Source of the DNA: Gammaproteobacteria bacterium | Lineage (GTDB): Bacteria; Pseudomonadota; Gammaproteobacteria; Pseudomonadales; Porticoccaceae | Direction: 5' to 3' | Length of the DNA stretch: 64,000 bases | NCBI GenBank assembly: GCA_016708925.1 | Contig: JADJET010000003.1 | Coordinates: 1 to 64,000, forward strand | Shown here: positions 50,797-58,915 of the stretch, in pieces | Layout: each line of letters opens with the position of its first letter | Numbering within the stretch: the first letter of the stretch is position 1 | The notes under the pieces: model-generated | The model's input: the letters and a program-made list of their open reading frames with translations, nothing else | Told to the model about the DNA's origin: nothing | The model's database searches: none | Program-made: the position numbers and the translations under genes

Positions 50797-51192
50797 TCAC
50801 TGAAAAATAACCCGCAGCAGCGCGCCCAGGATCAGCGCCACGGCCGCCCCGCCAGCCAGTAGCCACGCGCGCCGCAGCCCGCGCGCCTGACGTTGGTGAC
50901 GAACCGCTCCATCGCTTTCGCTGCGGTGCGCTCCGTACCGGACATCCAGGTCGTCGACCAGCGGTTGTGCCGCAATGCCCAGCAACGCCGCATAGCGGCG
51001 CACATAGCCGCGCACGTAAACCGCTTCCGGGAGCTTCGCGTAATCGTCGGCTTCGAGCGCCGCGAGCGTTCGCAAGGAGATGCCGCTTCCGGCAGCAATC
51101 TGCTCCAGGGTCATGCCGCGCTCGGTACGCGCCATGCGTAACCGGAACCCGGGCAGGGACAACGCGACATCGGCATCACTGGGACTGGCCAC
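50797..51192 (-). CDS. Short RodZ-like protein (HTH plus membrane helix only)
   Basis: A 131-residue protein from GTG 51192, overlapping the end of pilW by 17 bp. It has a Cro-type helix-turn-helix (LRMARTERGMTLEQIAAGSG, then ISLRTLAALEADDYAKLPEA), which is the MreB-binding domain in RodZ. One C-terminal membrane helix ends the chain (AWLLAGGAAVALILGALLRV). The periplasmic domain of longer RodZ proteins is missing, so the protein stops at the membrane. It occupies the conserved rodZ slot between pilW and ispG. A role in cell-shape control is inference. Confidence 0.75.
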   Translation of the reverse strand: MASPSDADVALSLPGFRLRMARTERGMTLEQIAAGSGISLRTLAALEADDYAKLPEAVYVRGYVRRYAALLGIAAQPLVDDLDVRYGAHRSESDGAVRHQRQARGLRRAWLLAGGAAVALILGALLRVIFQ

Positions 51193-51994
51193 TGTCCTTG
51201 ATCCATTTTTGGTAGTCCACGGCCTCGCGGGAATAAGGGAACAGCTTGCGCAACGCCATCCCCTTGCTGGCGACACCATCGGCGTTGCCGAAGGCATCTT
51301 CCAGCCGCACCGCCAGCCACAGACTGCGCGCGGAAGGCTTGGCCAGTTGCGCATGACGATCCAGAAAGCGCTTCGCTTCGGGAAGGTCTCCCTGATCAAA
51401 ATACAGCTGGGCGAGCTCGAGATAGGGTCCGGCCTGCTCTCGATCCAGTGCAATTGCGCGCTCCCAGGCGTCCTTGGCTTCACGGGTCTTGCCGAGTTTC
51501 GAGGCAACCGTGCCCAAGTTCAGGAACACCTGGGGCCGGAGCCGATAATTCACGTCGCGGGACGCCAGATTGAACTGCTCGTAAGCTTCTTCGACCCGAT
51601 TCTGGGTAACGAGAAAAACGGCGTAGTTGTTGCGCGCCTGGGTAAAGTCGCGGTCGTAGGCGAGGGCTTTCTTGAAATATTCCTCTGCGCGCGCGCTGTC
51701 GCGTTCGATTTGATAGAGCAGGGCCATGCCATTGTTGGCGGCCGGCGAGCGGCTGTCGATTTCGAGCGCGCGCAACAGATTGAGGCGGGCCTGGTCGCGA
51801 TTATTCTGACCGATATAGCCCATACCCAACTCGATGTAACTGTTGAGTGCGTCCTGACGCTTCTCAGCGCCGGTTTTCTCACCGGAGGAAGAGGTCAGGG
51901 TCTCGCTGCTCGTCGTGGTCGTGGTGGTGCACCCGACCGCCAGCAGCGCGACAGCAACCACCGCGGCGAGCCCGCCGTACCAAGGACTACCCAC
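51176..51994 (-). CDS. pilW: PilW/PilF, type IV pilus stability lipoprotein
   Basis: A 272-residue lipoprotein with lipobox LLAVGC near residue 22, followed by a Thr/Ser-rich linker and six TPR-like repeats (for example IELGMGYIGQNNRDQARLNL and LNLGTVASKLGKTREAKDAW). In Pseudomonas and Neisseria this protein is needed for PilQ secretin assembly at the outer membrane. It overlaps both rlmN and the rodZ-like gene. Confidence 0.9.
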   Translation of the reverse strand: MGSPWYGGLAAVVAVALLAVGCTTTTTTSSETLTSSSGEKTGAEKRQDALNSYIELGMGYIGQNNRDQARLNLLRALEIDSRSPAANNGMALLYQIERDSARAEEYFKKALAYDRDFTQARNNYAVFLVTQNRVEEAYEQFNLASRDVNYRLRPQVFLNLGTVASKLGKTREAKDAWERAIALDREQAGPYLELAQLYFDQGDLPEAKRFLDRHAQLAKPSARSLWLAVRLEDAFGNADGVASKGMALRKLFPYSREAVDYQKWIKDSGQSQ

Positions 51995-53114
51995 CGACGA
52001 TTCTCACGATCTGTTCGTCTCCCATGTCGCGCTGGCGGTAACGTTCGCTGCGCCGGGTACGATCATTGACATCACCGGCCAGCTGACCACAGGCCGCCGC
52101 GATGTCGTCGCCGCGCGTGGCCCGTACCGTCACAGTGTAACCCTGGGCGGCGAGGATTTCCTGAAACCGGGCAACGGCAACGGGCGTGACGCGCCGATAC
52201 CCGGTGCCGGGAAACGGGTTGAAGGGAATCAAATTGATCTTGCAGGGCGTATCCCGCAGCAGGTCACCCAGCTCGCGCGCCAACTCGACACTGTCATTGA
52301 CGCCATCCATCAGGGTGTACTCCACGGTGATGCGGCGTCGGGTGTCCGGCAACTTGCGCAGATAACCCCGCGCGGACTCGAGCAGGCTGGCAATGGGGTA
52401 TTTGCGATTGATCGGCACCAGCTCGTTGCGCAGGGCATCGTTGGGCGCGTGCAGGGAGATCGCCAGGGAGACATCGGTGACATCGCCCAACCGGTCGAGC
52501 ATCGGCACCACGCCGGCGGTGCTCAGGGTCACGCGGCGCTTGGACAGCCCGTAAGCGTTGTCGTCCATCATGAGATTCATGGCGGCGACGACGTTGTCGA
52601 AATTGAGCAGCGGCTCGCCCATGCCCATCATCACGGTATTGGTGACGCGACGCTCGGACCGTCCGGCAAAGTTCCCGAATGCCTGGTTGGCGATCCACAA
52701 CTGGCCGATGATTTCGGCGGCGGTAAGATCGCGATTGAAGCCCTGCTTGCCGGTGGCGCAGAAGCTGCAATCCAGCGCGCAGCCGATCTGGGATGAAATA
52801 CAGAGGGTGCCGCGACCGCGCTCGGGAATGTAGACGGTCTCGACGCAGTCGCCACCATCGGTGCGCACCAGCCATTTGCAGGTGCCGTCGGCGGCATCTT
52901 CCTGCCGTACCACTTCGGGGGGGCGCACTTCGGCGATCTGAGCGAGCTTTTCCCGCAGCGGCCGCGCGAGATCCGTCATCACGGCGAAGTCGGTCGCGCC
53001 GCGCTGGTGGATCCATTTCAGGACCTGGAGGCTGCGAAAGCGGCGTTCGCCGACCGCTTCGAAAAAGTCCCCCAGCGCACTGGCGGTCAAGCCGAGCAAA
53101 TTGGTCCGCTTCAC
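51987..53114 (-). CDS. rlmN: RlmN, dual-specificity 23S rRNA/tRNA m2A methyltransferase
   Basis: A 375-residue radical-SAM enzyme. I chose the GTG at 53114, preceded by GGGAGG and giving MKRTNLLGL; upstream in-frame starts are not family-like. The [4Fe-4S] motif is GCALDCSFCATGKQG. The methyl-carrying Cys is in GDDIAAACGQLAG near the C-terminus. It methylates A2503 of 23S rRNA and A37 of some tRNAs. It overlaps pilW by 8 bp. Confidence 0.95.
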   Translation of the reverse strand: MKRTNLLGLTASALGDFFEAVGERRFRSLQVLKWIHQRGATDFAVMTDLARPLREKLAQIAEVRPPEVVRQEDAADGTCKWLVRTDGGDCVETVYIPERGRGTLCISSQIGCALDCSFCATGKQGFNRDLTAAEIIGQLWIANQAFGNFAGRSERRVTNTVMMGMGEPLLNFDNVVAAMNLMMDDNAYGLSKRRVTLSTAGVVPMLDRLGDVTDVSLAISLHAPNDALRNELVPINRKYPIASLLESARGYLRKLPDTRRRITVEYTLMDGVNDSVELARELGDLLRDTPCKINLIPFNPFPGTGYRRVTPVAVARFQEILAAQGYTVTVRATRGDDIAAACGQLAGDVNDRTRRSERYRQRDMGDEQIVRIVGG

Positions 53115-53139
53115 CCCGCCTCCCGGAGTCACTCCACGC

Positions 53140-53571
53140 TCAGCGCGCGCAGATCTCCCCACCGGTGAAAAAATACGCGATTTCGCGCTGGGCCGAGGTC
53201 GGCGAGTCCGAACCGTGCACGGCGTTGGCATCGATGGATTCGGCGAAATCGGCACGAATGGTGCCCGCGGCCGCCTCGCGCGGATTGGTGGCACCCATGA
53301 GCTCGCGATTCCGTGCAATGGCGTCGCGCCCTTCGAGCACCTGTACCACTACCGGACCGGAAGTCATGAAAGCCACCAGATCGCCGAAAAAGGGCCGTTC
53401 GCGATGTTCCGCATAAAACCCTTCGGCCTGCTCGGTTGACAGGCGCAGCATCCTGGCGGCAATCACGCGCAGCCCGGCACGCTCAAAACGCCCCACGATC
53501 TCACCGATCACGTTTTTGGCTACAGCATCGGGCTTGATGATGGAAAGGGTGCGTTCGATCGGCATTGACAT
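53140..53571 (-). CDS. ndk: Nucleoside diphosphate kinase
   Basis: A 143-residue kinase. I chose ATG 53571, with CTGGAG 4 nt upstream; a second ATG two codons later is possible. Signature segments are ERTLSIIKPDAVAKNVIG, RPFFGDLVAFMTSGPVV and the active-site His in NAVHGSDSPTSAQREIAYFF. It balances NTP pools. It lies 25 bp upstream of rlmN on the same strand. Confidence 0.97.
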   Translation of the reverse strand: MSMPIERTLSIIKPDAVAKNVIGEIVGRFERAGLRVIAARMLRLSTEQAEGFYAEHRERPFFGDLVAFMTSGPVVVQVLEGRDAIARNRELMGATNPREAAAGTIRADFAESIDANAVHGSDSPTSAQREIAYFFTGGEICAR

Positions 53572-53669
53572 GGACTCCAGGTTGCTCGGGATCGCGCCAG
53601 GCGCGCCACCCCGGGGAAGGGGCCGGAATTTTACTCTTCCGCTGCCGACCGGCACAAGGAATTACCCGT

Positions 53670-55460
53670 TCAGGCGGCCTCACCCAACAACTGCCGAAAC
53701 CGGTTCACAGGCACCGGCATGCTGTAGAGCGCGCCCTGGTAGGAGTCGCAGCCTATCTGGCGCAGCAGATCGAGCACCGCGGAATCTTCGACGCCCTCCG
53801 CTATGACCTTGAGCCCGTACTGGCGCGATACGCCAAGCATCGCCTCGACGATACTGCGCGCGTCGGGATCGCGGTGCAGGTTGCGGATGAATTCGCGGTC
53901 AATCTTCAGCCAGTCGAAGGGCAGACGACGCAGGGCAATCATGGACGAATAACCCACGCCGAAATCGTCCACGGCAAAATGCGCACCGAGGGATTTGATC
54001 GCCATCATCTTGGCGATGGCACCTTCCACATCCTCCATCGCCAGGGTTTCGGTAATCTCGAAGTTGATCAGGGCGGGACTGACGTCGTAACAGCGCAGGC
54101 TGTGCTGGATAACCTCTACCAGGCGGGGATCCCGAAACTGGCGCCGGCTGATGTTGATGCCGAGATGCATGTCTTCACGCCAGATGCCTGCTTCGATGAA
54201 TCCACCCAGGCTTTCGCAGGCAGTGCGAATCACCCAATGCCCCACGTCAACGATCAGCCCCGAGGCTTCCAGCAGCGGGATGAATTCGGCGGGCATGCTG
54301 GTGACCCGGTCGCTGTTCACCCAGCGCAGCAGCACTTCGCCACCGACCAGGCGGCCGTCGTTGACATCGACCAGCGGCTGCACGAAGAGGGCAAATTCCT
54401 GGTTATCGACGGCCTTGCGCAAGCGGGTGTTGAGCGACACCTGGCGCAGCGCCTTGGCGGCGATACCACGATCGAAGAATGCGCAGCTGTTGCGTCCCTT
54501 GCGCTTGGCCTCGTACATGGCGGTGTCGGCGTATTGCAGCGCCCGCTCGGGATCCAGCGTCGCGTCGGCGATCAGCGAAATACCGATACTCGCGGTAAGG
54601 ACGAATTCATTGCCATCGTGAAAATTCGGTATCGACACCCGCTCGCGTATGGCATCAGCCAGCAACCGGGCGCGACCGGCGGCCTCGGTAACGCTTTCGG
54701 CAATATTGGGAACAAACAGCACAAACTCGTCGCCGGCCTGGCGCGCCAGAAACGCGCCGGGCGCGGTTGTCGACGCTTCCGCGAACGGTGCAAGCACGCG
54801 CGCGACCTTGACCAGAATCTGGTCGCCCACGTCGTGGCCCCAGGAATCATTGATGTCCTTGAAATGGTCCAGATCGATCAGCATCAGCGCGGCACAACCC
54901 GTCGCAGGTTGCTCGGACCGCAGCGCCCGCAGATGCTCGACCATCGCGAGCCGGGTCGGCAGGCGCGTCAGCCCGTCGCGATAGGCCGCACCGCGCGACA
55001 GGTCGGCGCCACCGAGCTTGCGCAGCACGCCCTCGCGTGAGGGCAACTGCCGGGCCGATACCGGCACGCCAGCATTCGTACACAGGGGTTCCGCACTGAC
55101 GGGAGTCTCCATCTGGATCGGAGTCTGGATAGACAGGGTCACCACCAGCTCATGAACGCGATCCGGTGGAGAAGCACCCAGATCAATCCGCAAATGCTGC
55201 ACTTCGCCCTCGGCGCGCAGGACCCAGGCAATGTTGTCAAGCCGATCGGCCATCGCCGTGACGACCCGCTCCTTGAAGGCCGCCAGAGCGACCGGTTCCG
55301 CCGGGTCGCTGCTATCGAGCGCCGTGCCAACCAAGCGCCACTGCGCACAACCAAGCAGCGCACAGGCCATGGGGTTGGCATCGACACACACGCCATGGGC
55401 AAAGAACAGCACCCCGAACGGGGCGCTGTCCACGACCCTTCGGTATGTGTCCGTGCTCAT
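53670..55460 (-). CDS. PAS-GGDEF-EAL cyclic-di-GMP signalling protein
   Basis: I chose ATG 55460 (596 residues), because the longer frame upstream is antisense to iscS. An N-terminal PAS-like domain (RRVVDSAPFGVLFFAHGVCV) precedes the GGDEF domain, whose active-site loop reads RQAGDEFVLFV, a variant of GGDEF. The EAL domain has GEVLLRWVN (EVL in place of EAL), NISRRQF, FEITET, AVDDFGVGYSSM, LKIDREF and AEGVED, so phosphodiesterase residues are present. No membrane segment is seen. It probably degrades c-di-GMP in response to a PAS-bound signal. Confidence 0.85.
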   Translation of the reverse strand: MSTDTYRRVVDSAPFGVLFFAHGVCVDANPMACALLGCAQWRLVGTALDSSDPAEPVALAAFKERVVTAMADRLDNIAWVLRAEGEVQHLRIDLGASPPDRVHELVVTLSIQTPIQMETPVSAEPLCTNAGVPVSARQLPSREGVLRKLGGADLSRGAAYRDGLTRLPTRLAMVEHLRALRSEQPATGCAALMLIDLDHFKDINDSWGHDVGDQILVKVARVLAPFAEASTTAPGAFLARQAGDEFVLFVPNIAESVTEAAGRARLLADAIRERVSIPNFHDGNEFVLTASIGISLIADATLDPERALQYADTAMYEAKRKGRNSCAFFDRGIAAKALRQVSLNTRLRKAVDNQEFALFVQPLVDVNDGRLVGGEVLLRWVNSDRVTSMPAEFIPLLEASGLIVDVGHWVIRTACESLGGFIEAGIWREDMHLGINISRRQFRDPRLVEVIQHSLRCYDVSPALINFEITETLAMEDVEGAIAKMMAIKSLGAHFAVDDFGVGYSSMIALRRLPFDWLKIDREFIRNLHRDPDARSIVEAMLGVSRQYGLKVIAEGVEDSAVLDLLRQIGCDSYQGALYSMPVPVNRFRQLLGEAA

Positions 55461-55758
55461 GTCGCTCACGGGTGCGGCTTCAAATCGGGGCGCGCCAATG
55501 CCACGACGCGGTGTTCCGGAAATGCGACATCGCATCTCCGCGGCCAGGCGGAAACCGGGGCTGCACTCATGTTCGCTCCGTCGTTGAGTCCATGGCCAGC
55601 ACCCCGCCGCGTTGTATTGCCCTTGGGAACAGTGCCTTGGGAACAGTGCCCTGTCGATGCGGGAGTATAACGTCATACGCACCATCCCAAATGCCCCTGC
55701 CGACTCTGACCAGGCGTTACCTGAGCCGCCACCGACTCGGCCGTTTTCCAGCAAACTG

Positions 55759-56943
55759 TCAGCGGGAGTGCGCGGGGCTGGACGCGCGCAGCCGTCCCAG
55801 GACGTCGCGAAGCGTCGCTGCGGCATGATCGATCTCCTCCGCCGTAGTGAAGCGGCCGATGCTGAAGCGCAGGGCACTGAAGGCAAGCGCATCCTCGATA
55901 CCCAGCGCGCGCAGAACATGGGAGGGTTCGAGGCTGGCCGAGGTGCAGGCCGAACCCGTGGACACCGCGAGATCCCTGAGCGCCAGCAGCAGGGATTCGC
56001 CGTCCACGGCGCCAAAGCTCAGATTGAGAATGCCCGGCACGCATTGCGTCGGGCAGCCGTTCAGGTACACCTCCCCGAGGTCGCGGACCGCGTTCCAGAA
56101 CCGCGCGCGCAAGGCACCGATATGCGCGCTATCGGCGGCTATTTCCGCACCCGCGATCCGGAATGCTTCCCCCATCCCGACGACCTGGTGCGTCGCCAGG
56201 GTGCCCGATCGCATACCGCGTTCGTGCCCGCCGCCGTGCATCTGCGCCCGCAACCGCACCCGGGGTTTGCGCCGGATGTAAAGCGCCCCGACACCCTTGG
56301 GACCATAGATTTTGTGCGCCGAAAACGACATCAGATCCACCGCGAGGCGGGACAGATCAATGGGGATCTTGCCGGCGCTCTGGGCCGCATCCACATGGTA
56401 GAGGACGCCGTGCGCACGGCAGACTGCGCCGATGGCGGCGATATCGTTGATGGTGCCGAGCTCGTTGTTGACGTGCATCACCGACACCAGAATGGTGTCG
56501 TCGCGCAGCGCCGCCGCCACCGCCCCGGGCTGAATCAGGCCCTGTGCATCGGGGTCCAGGTACGTGACGTCGAAACCCTCGGTCTCCAGATACTCGCAGG
56601 TATCGAGGACGGCCTTGTGCTCGATTTTTGAGGTAATCAGGTGCCGACCCCGGTCGCGATGCGCCTGGGCGCAACCTTTGAGCGCCAGGTTGTCCGCCTC
56701 GGTGGCGCCCGATGTCCAGACGATTTCGCGGGGGTCCGCGCCCACCAGCTCGGCCACCTGCGCGCGCGCCTCCTCCACCGCGGCCTCGGCCTGCCAGCCG
56801 TAACTGTGGGAGCGCGATGCCGGATTACCGAATACCCCGTCCGCGGTGAGGAACCCGGCCATATGGGCCGCGACCCGCGGATCCACCGGCGTGGTGGCGG
56901 CATAGTCGAGGTAGATGGGGAGTTTCATGGCAACTCGGTTCAT
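55759..56943 (-). CDS. iscS: Cysteine desulfurase IscS
   Basis: A 394-residue PLP enzyme (ATG 56943, or 56928 giving MKLPIYLDYAATTPVDPRV). The PLP lysine is in FSAHKIYGPKGVGALY, the aspartate region is HVDAAQSAGKIPIDL, and the mobile loop with the persulfide Cys is STGSACTSASLEPSHVLRAL, diagnostic of IscS. It supplies sulfur for iron-sulfur clusters and tRNA thiolation. Unusually, iscR and iscU are not next to it; it sits between trmJ and the GGDEF/EAL gene. Confidence 0.93.
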   Translation of the reverse strand: MNRVAMKLPIYLDYAATTPVDPRVAAHMAGFLTADGVFGNPASRSHSYGWQAEAAVEEARAQVAELVGADPREIVWTSGATEADNLALKGCAQAHRDRGRHLITSKIEHKAVLDTCEYLETEGFDVTYLDPDAQGLIQPGAVAAALRDDTILVSVMHVNNELGTINDIAAIGAVCRAHGVLYHVDAAQSAGKIPIDLSRLAVDLMSFSAHKIYGPKGVGALYIRRKPRVRLRAQMHGGGHERGMRSGTLATHQVVGMGEAFRIAGAEIAADSAHIGALRARFWNAVRDLGEVYLNGCPTQCVPGILNLSFGAVDGESLLLALRDLAVSTGSACTSASLEPSHVLRALGIEDALAFSALRFSIGRFTTAEEIDHAAATLRDVLGRLRASSPAHSR

Positions 56944-57093
56944 TGAGGACGGGAGAGGAAGCTCGGCTCAGGGGCTCGCCCGGTTTCAGACGGTTTCGCG
57001 AATCCTTTCGCCGGCGACGTGGCGCCAGGCCCGGAGCGGCGCTGTCGGGCCGTCAGTCCCATCGCGCGTCCCCGGCCCATACCGCGACAAGTA

Positions 57094-57900
57094 TCACCGG
57101 ACTTGCCGATCTTCGAGCCGTGGCGCCGCTGGCGTATCCGTGGCTTGCGCCGAGCCCGCCGTGCGCAACCGCCAGGCGAGATTCTGCACTCCGGTGAGCA
57201 CTCCGCGCAGGATCGACAGTTCCATGCGGTCGGGCCGGATGCGCGCCAGCAACCGCCGCAAGCGAACCATGGTCTGACGCGGATTGGCGGGATCGTGAAA
57301 GCCGATCTCCACCAGAACGCGTTCGAGATGCTGGAAATACAGGTCGAGGTCGGCCGCCGGCGCCGGCGGTACGTCCCAATCCGGGGACTGCGCCTCACCG
57401 GTCGCCGCCAACGCGGCCATCCGCAGCTCATAGGTCAGCACCTGCACAGCGGCGGCCAGATTCAGCGAGCTGTAATCGGGATTGGCCGGAATGTGCACGT
57501 GATAGCCGCACTGGGCCAGTTCGTCGTTGGTGAGCCCACGGTCTTCGCGGCCAAACACCAGCGCCACCTCGTGATGGGCCGACTCCTGCCACACCCGCTG
57601 CCCGCATTCGCGCGGATCGAGCAGCGGCCAGGGAATGCGCCGCTCGCGCGCGCTGGTGCCGACCACCAGGCCGCAATCGGCCACCGCCTCGGCCAGACTC
57701 TCGACCACCACCGCACGCTCCAGCACATCGACGGCCCCGGCGGCGCGCCAGAGCGCGCGCGGCGCCGGAAATTCCCGCGGCGCCACCAGATACAGGCGCT
57801 CCAGCCCCATGTTTTTCATGGCCCGCGCGGCGGCGCCGATATTGCCGGGATGGCTGGTGTTGACCAGCACCACGCGTACGCTCGCGAACGAACCCGTCAT
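57094..57900 (-). CDS. trmJ: TrmJ, tRNA (Cm32/Um32) methyltransferase
   Basis: A 268-residue SPOUT methyltransferase. I chose ATG 57900. The knot motifs are VVLVNTSHPGNIGAAARAMK, LVFGREDRGLTNDEL and IPANPDYSSLNLAAAVQVLT. A helical C-terminal extension is present. It methylates the 2'-O of residue 32 in tRNA. It is divergent from suhB, a widely conserved arrangement. Confidence 0.93.
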   Translation of the reverse strand: MTGSFASVRVVLVNTSHPGNIGAAARAMKNMGLERLYLVAPREFPAPRALWRAAGAVDVLERAVVVESLAEAVADCGLVVGTSARERRIPWPLLDPRECGQRVWQESAHHEVALVFGREDRGLTNDELAQCGYHVHIPANPDYSSLNLAAAVQVLTYELRMAALAATGEAQSPDWDVPPAPAADLDLYFQHLERVLVEIGFHDPANPRQTMVRLRRLLARIRPDRMELSILRGVLTGVQNLAWRLRTAGSAQATDTPAAPRLEDRQVR

Positions 57901-57924
57901 TGTGGAACCCCGGTGGCAGAGCGC

Positions 57925-57981
57925 CAGTTTAGCAGAGCATGGTGGCGGGCCGACCCCGGTGGATGCGGCTCTGCTAAACTG
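57925..57981. promoter_or_regulatory. Symmetric inverted repeat in the trmJ-suhB divergent promoter
   Basis: CAGTTTAGCAGAGC (57925-57938) and GCTCTGCTAAACTG (57968-57981) are perfect 14-bp inverted arms 29 bp apart. Each arm contains a -10-like TAAACT reading outward. The arms could be mirrored promoters or one operator for both genes. Confidence 0.5.
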
Positions 57982-58011
57982 CGCGCCCGCTTCCACCCGT
58001 CCGGACCAGCA

Positions 58012-58815
58012 ATGCAACCGATGCTGACCATTGCCCTGCGCGCGGCCCGCGCGGCCGGCGACCTGATCCAGCGCGCCAGCAGCCGGATCGACCGGGTGCA
58101 CATCGATACCAAGGGCCAGCACGATTTCGTCACCGAAGTGGACCGCGCCTCGGAAAAACTCATCATCGAGCAGCTCCGCCGCGCCTACCCGGACCACAGT
58201 TTCATCGGCGAGGAATCGGGAACCCGGGTGGGGCGCGACCCCGACAGCGAGTGGATCATCGATCCCCTCGACGGCACCACCAACTTCATCCACGGCATTC
58301 CCCACTACGCCGTATCGATCGCATTTCGCCACGGCGGCCGCCTGCAGCACGGTGTCGTCTACGATCCGGCCAAGGGCGAAGAATTCACCGCCAGCCGCGG
58401 GCATGGCGCCTTTCTCAACGGCAAGCGCATCCGGGTATCGGGGCGCGTCAACGCCGCCGGCGCCCTGTTCGCCACCGGCATCCCCTTCAGCGGCGCGCCC
58501 TTCGCCGAGATGGACGCCTACCTGGACTGCCTGCGGGAGCTCGCCGCCGACTCCTCGGGCATCCGCCGGATGGGCGTCGCCTCGCTGGATCTGGCCTACG
58601 TCGCCGCCGGACGCTGCGACGCCTACTGGGAGATGTTCCTGCAGCCTTGGGACATCGCCGCCGGCGTGCTGCTGGTGCGCGAAGCCGGCGGAATGGTGAG
58701 CGACTTCCAGGGCGGCGACGGCTATCTCGACTCCGGCCATGTGGTCGGCACCACGCCGCGCATCTTCAAGCCCACGCTGCAGATTGTGAGCCGCCACCTG
58801 GGGCACCTCAACTGA
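58012..58815 (+). CDS. suhB: SuhB, inositol-1-monophosphatase family protein
   Basis: A 267-residue phosphatase with the complete metal-binding set: FIGEESG, WIIDPLDGTTNFIHGIP and the C-terminal WDIAAGVLLVREAGG. Enterobacterial SuhB also joins the rRNA antitermination complex. It starts 30 bp after the inverted repeat. A GC-rich hairpin follows its stop. Confidence 0.94.
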   Translation: MQPMLTIALRAARAAGDLIQRASSRIDRVHIDTKGQHDFVTEVDRASEKLIIEQLRRAYPDHSFIGEESGTRVGRDPDSEWIIDPLDGTTNFIHGIPHYAVSIAFRHGGRLQHGVVYDPAKGEEFTASRGHGAFLNGKRIRVSGRVNAAGALFATGIPFSGAPFAEMDAYLDCLRELAADSSGIRRMGVASLDLAYVAAGRCDAYWEMFLQPWDIAAGVLLVREAGGMVSDFQGGDGYLDSGHVVGTTPRIFKPTLQIVSRHLGHLN

Positions 58816-58820
58816 CCCTG

Positions 58821-58843
58821 GGGCGCCGGCAAACCAGGCGCCC
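58821..58843 (+). terminator. Hairpin after suhB
   Basis: GGGCGCC (58821-58827) and GGCGCCC (58837-58843) pair around a 9-nt loop directly after the suhB stop. The following sequence (TGTCACCATTTCGTC) has only a weak T run. Confidence 0.45.
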
Positions 58844-58915
58844 TGTCACCATTTCGTCAAAGCACTGTTATATGGTTTCCTCAATCCTTCATCCAGGGAT
58901 CGACCGGAGATCGTC

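Noticed and set aside
55472..56015. Extension of the GGDEF/EAL gene to an upstream start at 56015
   Set aside because: The added about 185 residues overlap the conserved 3' end of iscS in another frame and show no domain.
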